Shown: in pieces, positions 26,728 through 36,037 of the stretch
Layout of the letters: every line of letters starts with the position of its first letter
Position numbering within the stretch: position 1 is the stretch's first letter
Assembly: GCA_016763315.1 (NCBI GenBank)
Contig: JAESTZ010000058.1
Span: forward strand, 1-36,207
DNA: 36,207 bases
Reading direction: 5' to 3'
Source: Robiginitomaculum sp.
Lineage (GTDB): Bacteria; Pseudomonadota; Alphaproteobacteria; Caulobacterales; Maricaulaceae
Made by a program: the position numbers and the translations under genes
The notes under the pieces: model-generated
What the model was told of the DNA's origin: nothing
Databases searched by the model: none
The model's input: only the letters and a program-made list of their open reading frames with translations

Positions 26728-26770
26728 TTAAGCTAACTGCGAGTAAAAAAACATCTGTTTCTTGATAATT

Positions 26771-27892
26771 TTATGCTCGAGTAATACCGGTTTCCGAAAC
26801 TTCGAAAAACTGTGCTTTATTGGCAAATTTAGTGAATAAATTCCGATCAGTACCGGTTAACCAAGCTTGGCCTTTTAATTGGCAAAGTTCATCAATCAAA
26901 GCCGCCCGCCGATCAACATCCAAATGTGCACAAGCCTCATCAAGCAAGATCAATGGCGGTGATGAATTACTGTCCGCAGTTACCGCCCGGGCATGAGCCA
27001 GCGTTAAACCAACCAACAAAGCCTTTTGTTCGCCGGTAGAGCAATCAGACGCCGGCATTTGCTTGGCTGGCCAGGACACAGCCAGATCAGCGCGATGCGG
27101 GCCGCTTAAAGTGCGTCCAGCCTTTGCATCGATATTACGTGTTGCCGCGAAACCATCTAACAGCCAAGCCGCAACCTCTGTTATTTCGGTTTTACTTGTT
27201 ACCGCCAGATCAGCATCGCTTTGCAATTCAAGCTCAGCCTGTGGAAACGCGCTATCATTGCGAGCTTTTACCTGCGAGCGCAAACGCAATATTACCTGAT
27301 CCCGGTTGATTATCATATTTGCGCCAAAACCAGCCATTTGTTGCTCAAGGCCGCTAAGCCATGCCGGATCAGAACTGCCTTCATCAAGCAGTTTTTGTCG
27401 TCCGCGCATGGCTTTTTCATACGATGAAACCGCTTTGCCGTGATCCGGGAACAATGAAAAAACCAAGCGATCAAAAAACCGCAACCTAGTCCCTCTGGGG
27501 CCGGAAAAAATCCGATCCTGCGCCGGTGTCAGCCATACTTGTCGTAACAAGCGACCCAAGGCACCAGCAGTACTGTTACTGCCGTCAATTCGTACCAATC
27601 GCCGGTTGCTTTGACCGTCCAGACCAGTACCAACAGAAAAATCACCATCTGGCAGTTTTAATTCAGCATTGATTGCCCATGGCTGATCGCTATTTCTTTG
27701 TCCTACCTCTTGATAGGTTGCTCGGCGCAAACCTCTTCCTGGCGCAAGAAGGGAAATAGCCTCCAAGATATTGGTTTTGCCCGCGCCATTAGCGCCGAAT
27801 AATACTACCGGTTCGCTGATAAGTTCAAATTCTGCCAATTCGTGCGAGCGAAACCAATGCAGCTTAAGCCGTACAAGTGCCGTTTCATTCAC
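26771..27892 (-). CDS. recF: DNA replication and repair protein RecF
   Basis: An SMC-like ATPase that helps load RecA at single-stranded gaps. It has 373 residues. Walker A GANGAGKT is at 33-40, the ABC-type signature STGEQKALL is followed by Walker B PLILLDEACAHLD, and DVDRRAAL follows. The start is GTG, which overlaps the dnaN stop as GTGA. No in-frame ATG near the start gives a complete first strand, so the GTG is preferred and translation is probably coupled to dnaN. Confidence 0.97.
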   Translation of the reverse strand: MNETALVRLKLHWFRSHELAEFELISEPVVLFGANGAGKTNILEAISLLAPGRGLRRATYQEVGQRNSDQPWAINAELKLPDGDFSVGTGLDGQSNRRLVRIDGSNSTAGALGRLLRQVWLTPAQDRIFSGPRGTRLRFFDRLVFSLFPDHGKAVSSYEKAMRGRQKLLDEGSSDPAWLSGLEQQMAGFGANMIINRDQVILRLRSQVKARNDSAFPQAELELQSDADLAVTSKTEITEVAAWLLDGFAATRNIDAKAGRTLSGPHRADLAVSWPAKQMPASDCSTGEQKALLVGLTLAHARAVTADSNSSPPLILLDEACAHLDVDRRAALIDELCQLKGQAWLTGTDRNLFTKFANKAQFFEVSETGITRA

Positions 27893-29004
27893 ACTCGCAA
27901 CGGCATCAGTACATAAAGCGCGTGCTCATCGCCACTGTCTTCTATCAGGATTGGCGAACTGGCATTTGATAATCGGAAAATTACTTCCTGACCGTCGATT
28001 TGCGAAAGCACGTTCAACAAATATTTGGCATTAAAGCCAATTTCCATTGCTGCGCCCTCATAAGAAATAGGAATTTCCTCAGTACCTTGACCGGCCTCAG
28101 GGTTTGATACCTGCAAAATTAAATTATCCGCCTCCAAAACCATTTTCACCGAACGGGACTTTTCCATGCTTACGGTCGACACCCGGTCAACCGCTGCGGC
28201 AAAGCTGCGGTTTTCCAGCATTAACTGGTTTTCATTGCCCTTGGGAATAACTCTTTGATAGTCGGGGAAAGTGCCGTCGATTAGTTTGGATGTAAGAATT
28301 GCCGAACTCACAGAGAACCTGATCTTTGAATCCGATACCTGTACCAAAATCGCATCAGACACATCATCAATCAATTTTCGTACTTCACCAATAGTTTTGC
28401 GCGGAATTATAATCGCCGCCATTCCAGCAGCTCCGGCGGGTAAAGCAGTTTCGCATAACGCCAACTGGTGGCCATCGGTTGCCACAGCCCGCAACACCGC
28501 ATCATCACCATCAGTCGCATGCAAGTGTACGCCATTAAGGTAATAACGGGTTTCTTCGTTAGAGACAGCAAATCTGGTTTTATCAATCAGTCTTGCCAAT
28601 TCAGAAGCATCAATTTCAAAGCTATGGGTTAATCCATCAGCCGATAAAGCTGGAAATTCATCTTCTGGAAGAGTCGGCAAGGCAAAACGCGAGCGACCAG
28701 CATGTAATATTATTTGCGAGTCCTCAGGCTTCATCTCCACGGAGACATCTGCGCCATCGGGCAGCTTTCTGGCAATTTCATAAAAAGTATGCGCCGGTAT
28801 AGTCGCCACCCCTTGGGCTTGAACATTGGCATCTGCGGTTTCGATAATTTCAATATCAAGATCGGTAGCGGCAAAGCTGACACCTTCTGCCGACACACTA
28901 AGCAGAATGTTTGATAATATCGGAATGGTGTTTCGCCGCTCAACCACACTAGTGACATGACCTAATGCTTTTAGGAGGGGGGCACGTTCAATGGAAAATT
29001 TCAT
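27889..29004 (-). CDS. dnaN: DNA polymerase III beta subunit (sliding clamp)
   Basis: The sliding clamp, a dimeric ring that tethers DNA polymerase III. It has 371 residues in three repeated clamp domains. It begins MKFSIERAPLLKALGHVTSVVERRNTIPILSNILL, the classical N-terminus, and ends HALYVLMPLRV with the usual hydrophobic-pocket region. It lies 122 bp after dnaA, and its own promoter-like sequence is in that gap. recF overlaps its stop. Confidence 0.99.
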   Translation of the reverse strand: MKFSIERAPLLKALGHVTSVVERRNTIPILSNILLSVSAEGVSFAATDLDIEIIETADANVQAQGVATIPAHTFYEIARKLPDGADVSVEMKPEDSQIILHAGRSRFALPTLPEDEFPALSADGLTHSFEIDASELARLIDKTRFAVSNEETRYYLNGVHLHATDGDDAVLRAVATDGHQLALCETALPAGAAGMAAIIIPRKTIGEVRKLIDDVSDAILVQVSDSKIRFSVSSAILTSKLIDGTFPDYQRVIPKGNENQLMLENRSFAAAVDRVSTVSMEKSRSVKMVLEADNLILQVSNPEAGQGTEEIPISYEGAAMEIGFNAKYLLNVLSQIDGQEVIFRLSNASSPILIEDSGDEHALYVLMPLRV

Positions 29005-29069
29005 CTTGCTCTATCCGCTGCTTGCCTATGTCAACACGCACCGTTCATGCGACAAGGGTTAATACTAAT

Positions 29070-29097
29070 ATTATATTTAAAACCCTCAATCTGACAA
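29070..29097 (-). promoter_or_regulatory. dnaN promoter
   Basis: On the minus strand TTGTCA (29092-29097) and a perfect TATAAT (29070-29075) are 16 bp apart and about 65 bp before the dnaN ATG. The spacer contains TTGAGGGTT (reverse complement of AACCCTCAA at 29081-29089), and AACCC lies on the other side of the -10, so a GGGTT-type inverted repeat brackets the box. This supports dnaN transcription independent of dnaA. Confidence 0.65.
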
Positions 29098-29126
29098 TGT
29101 TTTGAATATAACAATTTGATTCACTT

Positions 29127-30539
29127 TTAAGATTGTAGCTTGGTGAGCGAGCGACGCAAGCCTTCAACCTCGTCGGCAAACGTCGTATCTTCGCTCATCA
29201 GTCGCTGTACAGTCTTTACTGCATGAATCACTGTTGTGTGGTCACGGCCATCAAAACGCTGTCCAATCATCGGTAGCGAACACGAGGTTAGCTCTTTGGC
29301 AAGATACATAGCTATTTGCCTTGGCCTGACAATATTACGAGTTTTTCGCCGTGATAACAAATCGTCCTTACCAAGACCATACCATGACACAGTCCCTTTT
29401 TGGATTTGGGCGATGGATATTTTAACCCGTGTGACACGAACCACATCAGACAAAATTTCTTTGGCGGCATCTAAAGTCACCGGCCTACCAACCAGCATCG
29501 TTCCTGAAACAATCATGTTCAGCGCCCCCAGTAATTCCCGTGGAGAATTGCTTATTTTTACTGTTATAAAGTCCAAAACATCGTCTGGTATGGACAAGTT
29601 CTCATACTCGTCGGACATATCTTCACATCGGTGAACCAATATTTTACGGCGCAATTCCAATGCTGCCGGAGCAATTCTGCAAATCACCCCTCCACCGAGA
29701 TGCGAGCGCAAACGATCATTAAGAGAAGCAATTTCACCCGGTGACCGATCAGCACTTAATACCACTTGCGCCCCGTTTTCGACCAATGAGGACAAGGTGT
29801 GAACAAATTCTTCCTGAGTGGCGACCTTGCCGGCAAGAAAATGAATATCATCGATTAATAACATATCCAGCGAACGAACGCTTTTCTTGAATTCGGCATT
29901 TTGTGATCCACGCAAGGAAGAAATGAATTTTTGAACAAATTCCTCGGCAGTTAAAAACAATATACGTCGAGAAGGAGTATGCACTCGAGCCTGATGGGCA
30001 ATCGCACGTAATAAATGGGTTTTGCCAAGACCATACCCGCCGTGAATAAACAACGGGTTGAACCGAGACTGAGTGGATCTTGCCGCCTGACACGCCACAG
30101 CCCAAGCAACATCATTGCTAGGTCCTACAACAAAGTTATCAAATCTGTATTTCTCATTTCCAAAAATAGCACTGTCAACTTGCGCCATCGAAGGATCAGC
30201 GTCTACAGAGGAATTATCGCGCTCGCCAATAGTGGTAGGAACAGGCTCGCCACTAGCAACCCGTAACAACAATAGTCTTTTTTGTGGATCACAAGCCGCC
30301 CACAAATCGCAAACAAGATCAAACAGGTTTTCATTGATCCAGTCGCGTGAAAAAGCATTTGGAGTAATTAGCAAAAGCCGCCCTTCATCATGCAGCTTAA
30401 CCTGTAATTGTGATATCCATGAACGAAAGTCACGGCCACTGATTTTGCTTTCAATTTCACGGCATACTTTCGACCATACATGACCAACATCAATAGCTGG
30501 ATCAACATGATCAATAGCGGTTTGCGTCTGGTTTGCCAA
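29127..30539 (-). CDS. dnaA: Chromosomal replication initiator DnaA, TTG start
   Basis: An AAA+ protein that melts oriC. It has 470 residues. Domain I (about 18-95) includes VWSKVCREIESKISGRDFRSW. Walker A GGYGLGKT is at 167-174, Walker B LLIDDIHFL at 227-235, and the domain IV signature is DGRDHTT at 430-436, with RPRQIAMYLAKELT before it. The start is TTG at 30537-30539. A strong GAGGGGG eight bases upstream supports it, and no in-frame ATG or GTG lies close by. An ATG 18 bp upstream is in another frame. The non-ATG start may limit DnaA synthesis. Confidence 0.98.
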   Translation of the reverse strand: MANQTQTAIDHVDPAIDVGHVWSKVCREIESKISGRDFRSWISQLQVKLHDEGRLLLITPNAFSRDWINENLFDLVCDLWAACDPQKRLLLLRVASGEPVPTTIGERDNSSVDADPSMAQVDSAIFGNEKYRFDNFVVGPSNDVAWAVACQAARSTQSRFNPLFIHGGYGLGKTHLLRAIAHQARVHTPSRRILFLTAEEFVQKFISSLRGSQNAEFKKSVRSLDMLLIDDIHFLAGKVATQEEFVHTLSSLVENGAQVVLSADRSPGEIASLNDRLRSHLGGGVICRIAPAALELRRKILVHRCEDMSDEYENLSIPDDVLDFITVKISNSPRELLGALNMIVSGTMLVGRPVTLDAAKEILSDVVRVTRVKISIAQIQKGTVSWYGLGKDDLLSRRKTRNIVRPRQIAMYLAKELTSCSLPMIGQRFDGRDHTTVIHAVKTVQRLMSEDTTFADEVEGLRRSLTKLQS

Positions 30540-30879
30540 TGAACAAGCCCCCTCATGCTAGCCCGAAGAAATACTGCCCGAATACGTACAACTACTTGTA
30601 AAATAATGAATTTATCAAAACCCATATGCTGCCGACTACAAAACCCCAGCAGTTACAAGCCATACTTATCGAAAAACCCATCTGAAGCGCAAACTATCAA
30701 ATTTACGGTTTTGGTCAATGTAGCAAAAGGGTGGAATTAAGCTAAATCCACTCGCCAAATCGGCTAAGTCGTTGACTCTAAAATGATTGCCGACAGTAAA
30801 AATAAATTGATTCTTTTCAGTTGACTCTGGCGATGTTTTGAGGGTTCGAGAAAAAGCCCTTGTCTAAGTAACTTTTGAA
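30540..30879 (-). promoter_or_regulatory. dnaA upstream region with three GANTC sites
   Basis: A 340-bp gap without a plausible gene. On the dnaA side lies the GAGGGGG ribosome site. GANTC sites, the CcrM methylation target in alphaproteobacteria, occur at 30774-30778, 30809-30813 and 30823-30827, three within 54 bp. TTGAGGGTT (30838-30846) is a copy of the motif also found near sdhC and dnaN. I see no good DnaA box and no fully convincing -35/-10 pair. Confidence 0.5.
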
Positions 30880-30888
30880 CCCGAAAAC

Positions 30889-30919
30889 AAAAAAACCGGC
30901 CCAAAACAAGACCGGTTTT
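30889..30919 (-). terminator. Rho-independent terminator of rpsT
   Basis: On the minus strand, AAAACCGG (plus-strand 30912-30919) and CCGGTTTT (30892-30899) form a perfect 8-bp stem around a 12-nt loop, followed by a run of T's (30889-30895), then G and TTTT. It starts about 25 bp after the rpsT stop codon. Confidence 0.85.
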
Positions 30920-30943
30920 ATAGTACAATCGATATTTGATTCT

Positions 30944-31213
30944 TTATTTCTTTGCCAGAGCTTTCACTCGACCCGATAAACGGGAAATTTTTCTAGCTGC
31001 AGTGTTTTTGTGATAAACACCTTTGGATACAGCCTTCATCATAGTTGGCTCGGCAATGGCCAAGGCGGCTTTGGCTGCTGTTTGATCACCACTATCAATA
31101 GCCTCTTCAACTACCCGCAATGTGGAACGAACTTTAGTGCGGCGGGATTTATTTACAGCAGTGCGGCGGGCAATTTGCCGAACAGCTTTTTGTGCGGAAG
31201 TAGTATTGGCCAT
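30944..31213 (-). CDS. rpsT: 30S ribosomal protein bS20
   Basis: A small basic protein of 89 residues that binds 16S rRNA early in 30S assembly. It starts [13 protein letters not shown] and shows the typical helical sequence [19 protein letters not shown] and [25 protein letters not shown] before the ATG is a good ribosome site. It has its own promoter and its own terminator. The mRNA leader can fold CCTGC/GCAGG (31234-31247) just above the ribosome site. Because E. coli S20 represses its own translation, that hairpin could take part in a similar loop, but this is inference. Confidence 0.98.
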   Translation of the reverse strand: MANTTSAQKAVRQIARRTAVNKSRRTKVRSTLRVVEEAIDSGDQTAAKAALAIAEPTMMKAVSKGVYHKNTAARKISRLSGRVKALAKK

Positions 31214-31295
31214 AATGGTCCTTAATTTTCATTCCTGCCTTTGCAGGTTATTGCATAACAACACTTGAGCAAAACATTTCTCAAGCAAGGCGCGG

Positions 31296-31324
31296 CATAT
31301 AGCTTTGACAGGGCATTAGGTCAA
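31296..31324 (-). promoter_or_regulatory. rpsT promoter
   Basis: On the minus strand TTGACC (31319-31324) and TATATG (31296-31301) are 17 bp apart. Downstream the leader contains a CTTGAG/CTCAAG inverted repeat (31264-31269 and 31280-31285) and the CCTGC/GCAGG hairpin near the ribosome site. The predicted leader is about 75 nt long. Confidence 0.6.
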
Positions 31325-31357
31325 CCAGATTCATCGGTAGTAAGAAGATTTTTTTAA

Positions 31358-32134
31358 TTAACGATTTTTAAAATGCGCGGAACGCTTCTCGATAAACGCC
31401 GCCATTCCCTCTGCTTGATCCTCGGTGGCGAATTGTGAATGAAACACTCGTCGCTCGAACCTGATGCCCTGTGCCAAGGTTGTCTCATAAGAAGTGTTGA
31501 TCGCTTCTTTGGTCATAATGGCAATCGGCAATGACTTTTCTGCTATTGATTGCGCGGCCTTCATAGCCTCGTCCATTAAATCATCAACAGCAACAATACG
31601 TGAAACCAAGCCGGAACTCTCGGCTTCTTTTGCATCCATCATTCTTCCGGTAAGGCACATATCCATTGCTTTGGACTTGCCAACAAACCGGGTCAGGCGT
31701 TGCGTACCACCGGCACCGGGCATCACCCCGAGGTTTATTTCCGGCTGGCCGAATTTCGCATTATCGGCAGCTATTATAAAGTCGCACATCATCGCCACTT
31801 CACAACCACCACCAAGCGCATAACCGGCAACTGCAGCAATAAGCGGTTTCTTGAACCGTGATACTGCCTCCCATGTTTCAACAAACGGATCGTTCTGATA
31901 AAGATCGACAAAATTGCGATCTTGTAACTCCTTAATATCGGCACCGGCAGCAAATGCTTTCTTTGAGCCGGTAAGAACTACACAACCAATTTCTTGATCA
32001 TTATCAAACTTTGCCAGAGCAACAGCTAATTCCGAAGTCATCTGGTGATTCAGGGCGTTTAAAGCTTCGGGGCGGTTTAAGGTTATCACAGCCACCCGGC
32101 CATCGGTTTTTGTCTGAATGGTTTTATAAGACAT
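31358..32134 (-). CDS. Enoyl-CoA hydratase
   Basis: A crotonase-fold enzyme, probably of fatty acid beta-oxidation (EC 4.2.1.17). It has 258 residues from ATG 32134. [10 protein letters not shown] lies at 20-29. The oxyanion-hole segment is [10 protein letters not shown] at 61-70. Catalytic E112 is in GGGCE and E132 in [17 protein letters not shown], so both hydratase glutamates are present. ATG 32146 (MKTDMSY) is 4 codons further upstream and about as likely. The gene lies between mutM and rpsT, a familiar alphaproteobacterial order. Confidence 0.92.
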   Translation of the reverse strand: MSYKTIQTKTDGRVAVITLNRPEALNALNHQMTSELAVALAKFDNDQEIGCVVLTGSKKAFAAGADIKELQDRNFVDLYQNDPFVETWEAVSRFKKPLIAAVAGYALGGGCEVAMMCDFIIAADNAKFGQPEINLGVMPGAGGTQRLTRFVGKSKAMDMCLTGRMMDAKEAESSGLVSRIVAVDDLMDEAMKAAQSIAEKSLPIAIMTKEAINTSYETTLAQGIRFERRVFHSQFATEDQAEGMAAFIEKRSAHFKNR

Positions 32135-32213
32135 ATCAGTTTTCATCTCTGCCACGTTAAAAAGGATAACCGCCATAAGCCATGTTCGGTTCCGGTTCAA
32201 TAGTTATGTAAGG

Positions 32214-33056
32214 TTATTTCTGACAGGACGGGCAATAAAAACTTGATCGTCCTCCTTGAACTATTCGTTCGACTTTTGCAGAACAGTTATCACTTTTACA
32301 CGGCTCGTTAACCCGATCATAAACATCAAAACTATGTTGGAAATAGCCCAGATCACCATCAGCATTGGTAAAATCATTCAAGGACGAACCACCGGCTTCT
32401 ATGGCTTGGCGAATCACTTGGCGGATATGTTCAACCAAAACTTCTAATTGCTCTAGGGACAAATCACACGAACGCGCTGTTGGGTGAATATTTGCCCGAA
32501 ACAAGGCTTCACAAACATATATATTACCCAGACCGGCAATAACTTTTTGATCCAATAAAGTCGTTTTGATCGGTGCTTTGCGTTTTGACAATGCCAGCTT
32601 CAAATCGCTCGCAGATAATTGATTGCCCACCGGCTCCGGGCCAAGGTGCTCCAAAAATTTGCATTTGTCGATTTCATCAGTTGCAAACAAATCCATAAAC
32701 CCGAATCGTCTAGGATCATTATAAATAACCGATGTTCCATCAAACATCTCGAACACCACATGGTCATGTTTGGTTTTTCTGATCGCTGGCATGGTTTCAT
32801 TTGCACCAAGAGCCAAAAATGACCCACTCATACCCAAATGACTAAGCAAGGTTTCACCATTATCCAACTCGAGTAACAAATATTTCGCACGGCGAGAAAG
32901 TTTCAAGATAGCCACGCCAGCTAATCGTTTGGCAAAATTATCTGGAAAATCAAACCTTAAGTTTTTCCTGCGAACTATTAGCCGCTTAATGCGCTTACCT
33001 TCTAATACCGGTGCCAGGCCGGCTCGAACTGTTTCTACTTCTGGAAGTTCAGGCAT
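32214..33056 (-). CDS. mutM: Formamidopyrimidine-DNA glycosylase MutM/Fpg
   Basis: A base-excision repair enzyme that removes 8-oxoguanine and formamidopyrimidines (EC 3.2.2.23, with AP lyase activity). It has 280 residues. It begins PELPEVETV, where P2 is the nucleophile after Met removal and E3 is catalytic. SRRAKYLL carries the conserved lysine. The zinc finger is C253-x4-C258-x16-C275-x2-C278, with the first spacing two residues longer than in E. coli, as in other alphaproteobacteria. [12 protein letters not shown] is the conserved end. It is divergent from ubiE, with a 59-bp gap. Confidence 0.98.
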   Translation of the reverse strand: MPELPEVETVRAGLAPVLEGKRIKRLIVRRKNLRFDFPDNFAKRLAGVAILKLSRRAKYLLLELDNGETLLSHLGMSGSFLALGANETMPAIRKTKHDHVVFEMFDGTSVIYNDPRRFGFMDLFATDEIDKCKFLEHLGPEPVGNQLSASDLKLALSKRKAPIKTTLLDQKVIAGLGNIYVCEALFRANIHPTARSCDLSLEQLEVLVEHIRQVIRQAIEAGGSSLNDFTNADGDLGYFQHSFDVYDRVNEPCKSDNCSAKVERIVQGGRSSFYCPSCQK

Positions 33057-33115
33057 TTTACAAAATGTCCTATGGTGGTTTTTGGAACGAGAGGCTATGT
33101 TCCGCCGAGATGAAG

Positions 33116-33883
33116 ATGAAGTCTACAAATAACTCACAAGAATCATTTGGATTCAAAGATGTTCCCAAGGCAAAAAAAGCGGGAATGGTGCGCGATGTGT
33201 TTGATCGCGTAGCCGATAACTATGACTTGATGAATGATTTTATGTCCTTTGGCGTGCACCGGTTATGGAAAGACATGGTAATTGCCAGAGCCAATCCACA
33301 ACCAGGGCAATTACTTATTGATGTGGCTGGCGGAACCGGCGATCTGTCACGACGTTATATTGCCGCCGCCAACAAGGTAAGAAAACGCCGTGGCGGCGAG
33401 CCAGCCTCGGCAATCGTGACCGATATCAATGCTGAAATGTTACTGGCCGGTCGCAAAGATGATGATCCGCAAACTCTAAGCTGGGCGTGCGGTAATGCGG
33501 AAAAGTTACCCTTTGCCGATAATATTGCCGATAATTTGACCATTAGTTTTGGCATTCGTAATGTCACCGACAAGCCAAAAGCTTTGCGTGACATATTGCG
33601 GGTATTAAAGCCCGGCGGACAGTTTTTATGTCTAGAATTTTCAAAACCAACTTCACGGGCAATAGAGCTACCGTATGATTTATGGTCATTTAATGCCATC
33701 CCTGCCATTGGGGAAATGATCTCTAATGATCGTGACAGTTATCAGTATTTGGTGGAAAGCATTCGCAAATTCCCTGATCAGGAAACTTTCGCTGGAATGA
33801 TGCGAGAGGCTGGGTTTGTATCCGTATCATTTACTAATTTCACCGGCGGAGTTGCCGCTTTGCATTGTGGCTGGAAAGTTTGA
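33116..33883 (+). CDS. ubiE: Ubiquinone/menaquinone C-methyltransferase UbiE
   Basis: A SAM-dependent C-methyltransferase of ubiquinone synthesis (EC 2.1.1.163/201). 255 residues from this start. [18 protein letters not shown] lies at 29-46. SAM motif I is DVAGGTGD at 69-76. [24 protein letters not shown] and the terminal [11 protein letters not shown] are family motifs. ATG 33116 has GAG six bases before it. ATG 33110 is equally possible; starts further upstream would run into mutM. ubiB begins 4 bp after its stop. Confidence 0.97.
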   Translation: MKSTNNSQESFGFKDVPKAKKAGMVRDVFDRVADNYDLMNDFMSFGVHRLWKDMVIARANPQPGQLLIDVAGGTGDLSRRYIAAANKVRKRRGGEPASAIVTDINAEMLLAGRKDDDPQTLSWACGNAEKLPFADNIADNLTISFGIRNVTDKPKALRDILRVLKPGGQFLCLEFSKPTSRAIELPYDLWSFNAIPAIGEMISNDRDSYQYLVESIRKFPDQETFAGMMREAGFVSVSFTNFTGGVAALHCGWKV

Positions 33884-33887
33884 CCTG

Positions 33888-35444
33888 ATGGGCAGTTTAA
33901 TCAATCTCTTCCAGCTATTACGAACGGTGACGATTCTGGTCAGATATGATGCGCTAATACCTAGTGATTATCGCGGTCTGTTACCGGCTGGAACCAAGGC
34001 TTTTGGCTGGCTTTGTAGGTTTGGCAGAGCAACACCAAAAGGAGGCCAAGGAGTGCGCTTAGCCAGAGCCTTGGAAAAACTGGGCCCGTCTTATGTAAAA
34101 TTGGGGCAATTTTTGGCCACTAGAAGTGATATTTTAAGTGCCGAAGTGGTTGAGGGACTTTCCACCTTAAAAGACAAGATGGAGCCATTTGCCCAAGACG
34201 AAGCTATTGCCATGTTAGAGCAGGCTTTTGGAGAAAACTGGAAACAGCAAATCATTGACTTTAGCGAACCAGTCGCCGCAGCTTCCGTCGCGCAAGTCCA
34301 CAAAGCAAAAACCAAAGATGGACAACAAATCGCGGTTAAATTGTTACGCCCCAGCATAGCAAAGCGCATTGAACGCGATGTGAAAACTCTTAAATTCGGT
34401 GCCAAATTGGCCGAGAAATTATTTCCCGCGTCCAAACGGTTGGAGCCGATACGGTTTGTTGAAACCGTTAGCCGTTCTTTGTTGCTGGAAATGGATTTAC
34501 GAATGGAAGCGGCAGCCTGTTCGGAATTGCGTGAAATAGCCAACCAAATAGACAATGTTACCATTCCGGCTCCGCACTGGGATCTTATTCGCGAGCAAGT
34601 ATTGGTTATTGACTGGATTGACGGCATTGCTTTGACGCAAGTTGAAAAACTTAAATCCTCAAAGATTGATCTGGACAAGCTGGCAGAAATAATTCCGGTC
34701 AGCTTTTTACAATTCGCACTGGATCACGAGGTTTTCCATGCTGACCAGCACGAAGGCAATATGTTTGTGCAAGATGATGGCACATTAGCGTTAGTGGATT
34801 TTGGAATTGTTGGCCGCATTGGTCGGCCAGAGCGCCGCTATCTGGCCGAGATTTTGTACGGGTTTTTACGTCGGGATTACCGCCGGGTAGCCGAAGTTCA
34901 TTTTGAAGCTGGCTATGTACCTGATAGCCATCTGGTTGATGATTTTGCCCAAGCGTTACGAGCAGTTGGCGAGCCGGTATTTGGAAAAACCGCCAAAAAT
35001 GTATCAATGGGGCAGTTATTATTGCATCTGTTCGCCGTTACTTCACGCTTTGATATGCATTTGCGACCGGAATTAGTATTGCTACAAAAAACCATGGTGC
35101 AAGTCGAAGGCGTGGCCAGAACCCTAAACCCCGATCATGATTTATGGAAAGCCACCGCCCCGGTAATTGAAAACTGGATCAAACGCGAGCTTGGCCCCGA
35201 AGGGCAGTTAAACGAGCTGGCTGATGATCTGCTAGATTTACGTGATGCCGCCAGAGCAATGCCGGCGGTAATAAGTGATCTGACTTCAATGGTTCATCAG
35301 GCAAAACAAAGCGGCATTTCTCTTGATGATGACAGCTTAAAACGACTTGGCAAGCACCAAGCCAAAGCCAACAGGCTTCGTAACTGGGCTTTGGTCATTG
35401 CTTCTTTGAGTGTTTTTGCCGCGGCCAGTAAATTTCTGTTTTAA
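33888..35444 (+). CDS. ubiB: UbiB-family atypical kinase/ATPase for ubiquinone synthesis
   Basis: A membrane-associated atypical protein kinase-like (ADCK) family member needed for ubiquinone synthesis. 518 residues. The family KxGQ motif is K71-G73-Q74 in SYVKLGQFLATRSDIL. The alanine-rich loop AAASVAQVHKA is at 130-140, and the Lys K151 follows in IAVKLLRP. HADQHEGN at 284-291 and DFG at 304-306 form the catalytic centre. A hydrophobic C-terminal stretch (about 500-518) is the usual membrane anchor. ATG 33888 is chosen because upstream codons lie in ubiE. Confidence 0.97.
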   Translation: MGSLINLFQLLRTVTILVRYDALIPSDYRGLLPAGTKAFGWLCRFGRATPKGGQGVRLARALEKLGPSYVKLGQFLATRSDILSAEVVEGLSTLKDKMEPFAQDEAIAMLEQAFGENWKQQIIDFSEPVAAASVAQVHKAKTKDGQQIAVKLLRPSIAKRIERDVKTLKFGAKLAEKLFPASKRLEPIRFVETVSRSLLLEMDLRMEAAACSELREIANQIDNVTIPAPHWDLIREQVLVIDWIDGIALTQVEKLKSSKIDLDKLAEIIPVSFLQFALDHEVFHADQHEGNMFVQDDGTLALVDFGIVGRIGRPERRYLAEILYGFLRRDYRRVAEVHFEAGYVPDSHLVDDFAQALRAVGEPVFGKTAKNVSMGQLLLHLFAVTSRFDMHLRPELVLLQKTMVQVEGVARTLNPDHDLWKATAPVIENWIKRELGPEGQLNELADDLLDLRDAARAMPAVISDLTSMVHQAKQSGISLDDDSLKRLGKHQAKANRLRNWALVIASLSVFAAASKFLF

Positions 35445-35484
35445 ACAACTGCTTTGCACTTCACAATCATGCCCGCCACCCACC

Positions 35485-35775
35485 GTCATCGCCCGACTTG
35501 TTCGGAGTATGACAAACAAAGGGGTTGTGGTAAGCAGCTCTAACTCTCCAAGATACATACGTAATGCTGTCGCAGCAATTGCCGTCATGCCGGCAAAAGC
35601 CGGTATCCACCCTTGCAGGTCGGGCTAATGGGAGTGCTGGAAATTACCAGCCGGTCTTGATATTGAGATTCAGGGCTGGACTCCGGGTCGTAGCCCGGAG
35701 TGACGGAAATATGGATAAGGCTTTAACTCCATCACGCATGTCTTACCGGACTTGATACGGTATCCATCCTTACCA
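35485..35775. repeat. REP-like palindrome array with composite element copy B
   Basis: Four palindromes follow ubiB. CCGA/TCGG is at 35493-35505, CCGGC/GCCGG at 35590-35603, CTCCGGG/CCCGGAG at 35681-35700 and TACCG/CGGTA at 35744-35762. The second and third, with the stretch between them (35584-35705, 122 bp), form a full-length copy of the composite element at 248-370. Shared blocks are CCACCCTTGCA, CCGGTCTTG and GGCTGGA. The outer two are further REP-like units of the TATCCA / GTCATCGCCC type. No gene is visible here. Confidence 0.7.
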
Positions 35776-35874
35776 GTGGTGCGAGGTGAAACCACCACTT
35801 AACCCCCTTACGCCGTGAACGGCGAAGAACAAAAGAGAGGACGATTGCCGCAAGACAAAACAACAAGTGCAAAC

Positions 35875-35980
35875 AAGGGTTAGTGCAAAGGTAGAGGTTA
35901 ACCCTTAAATGGTACTCATTGGCAAAAGTGTTACTTCAAGCGAGGGTTAATTGGCAAAGATTGCACCCTTATTGACCCTC
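35875..35980. repeat. GGGTT-type repeat cluster in the ubiB downstream gap
   Basis: AAGGGTTA (35875-35882), TTAACCCTTAA (35898-35908), GAGGGTTAA (35942-35950), ACCCTT (35965-35970) and ACCCTC (35975-35980) lie within 106 bp. Two of them are followed by CAAAG at 35886-35890 and 35955-35959, so the unit AGGGTTA-N3-5-CAAAG occurs twice in direct orientation, 67 bp apart. It looks like a regulatory or iteron array, but no known family fits. Confidence 0.45.
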
Positions 35981-36037
35981 ATTAGCAATCAACAGGCGGG
36001 GATAAGTTCCAACCATGCCCGCAATCAAGCCACTTGC

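Noticed and set aside
30540-30943. oriC directly upstream of dnaA
   Set aside because: I found no good DnaA box there; the gap is explained by the rpsT terminator, the GANTC cluster and the dnaA ribosome site.
34091-34678. 195-codon open frame antisense to ubiB
   Set aside because: It lies entirely within the strongly supported ubiB frame, has no family resemblance and no ribosome site; it is a shadow of codon bias.
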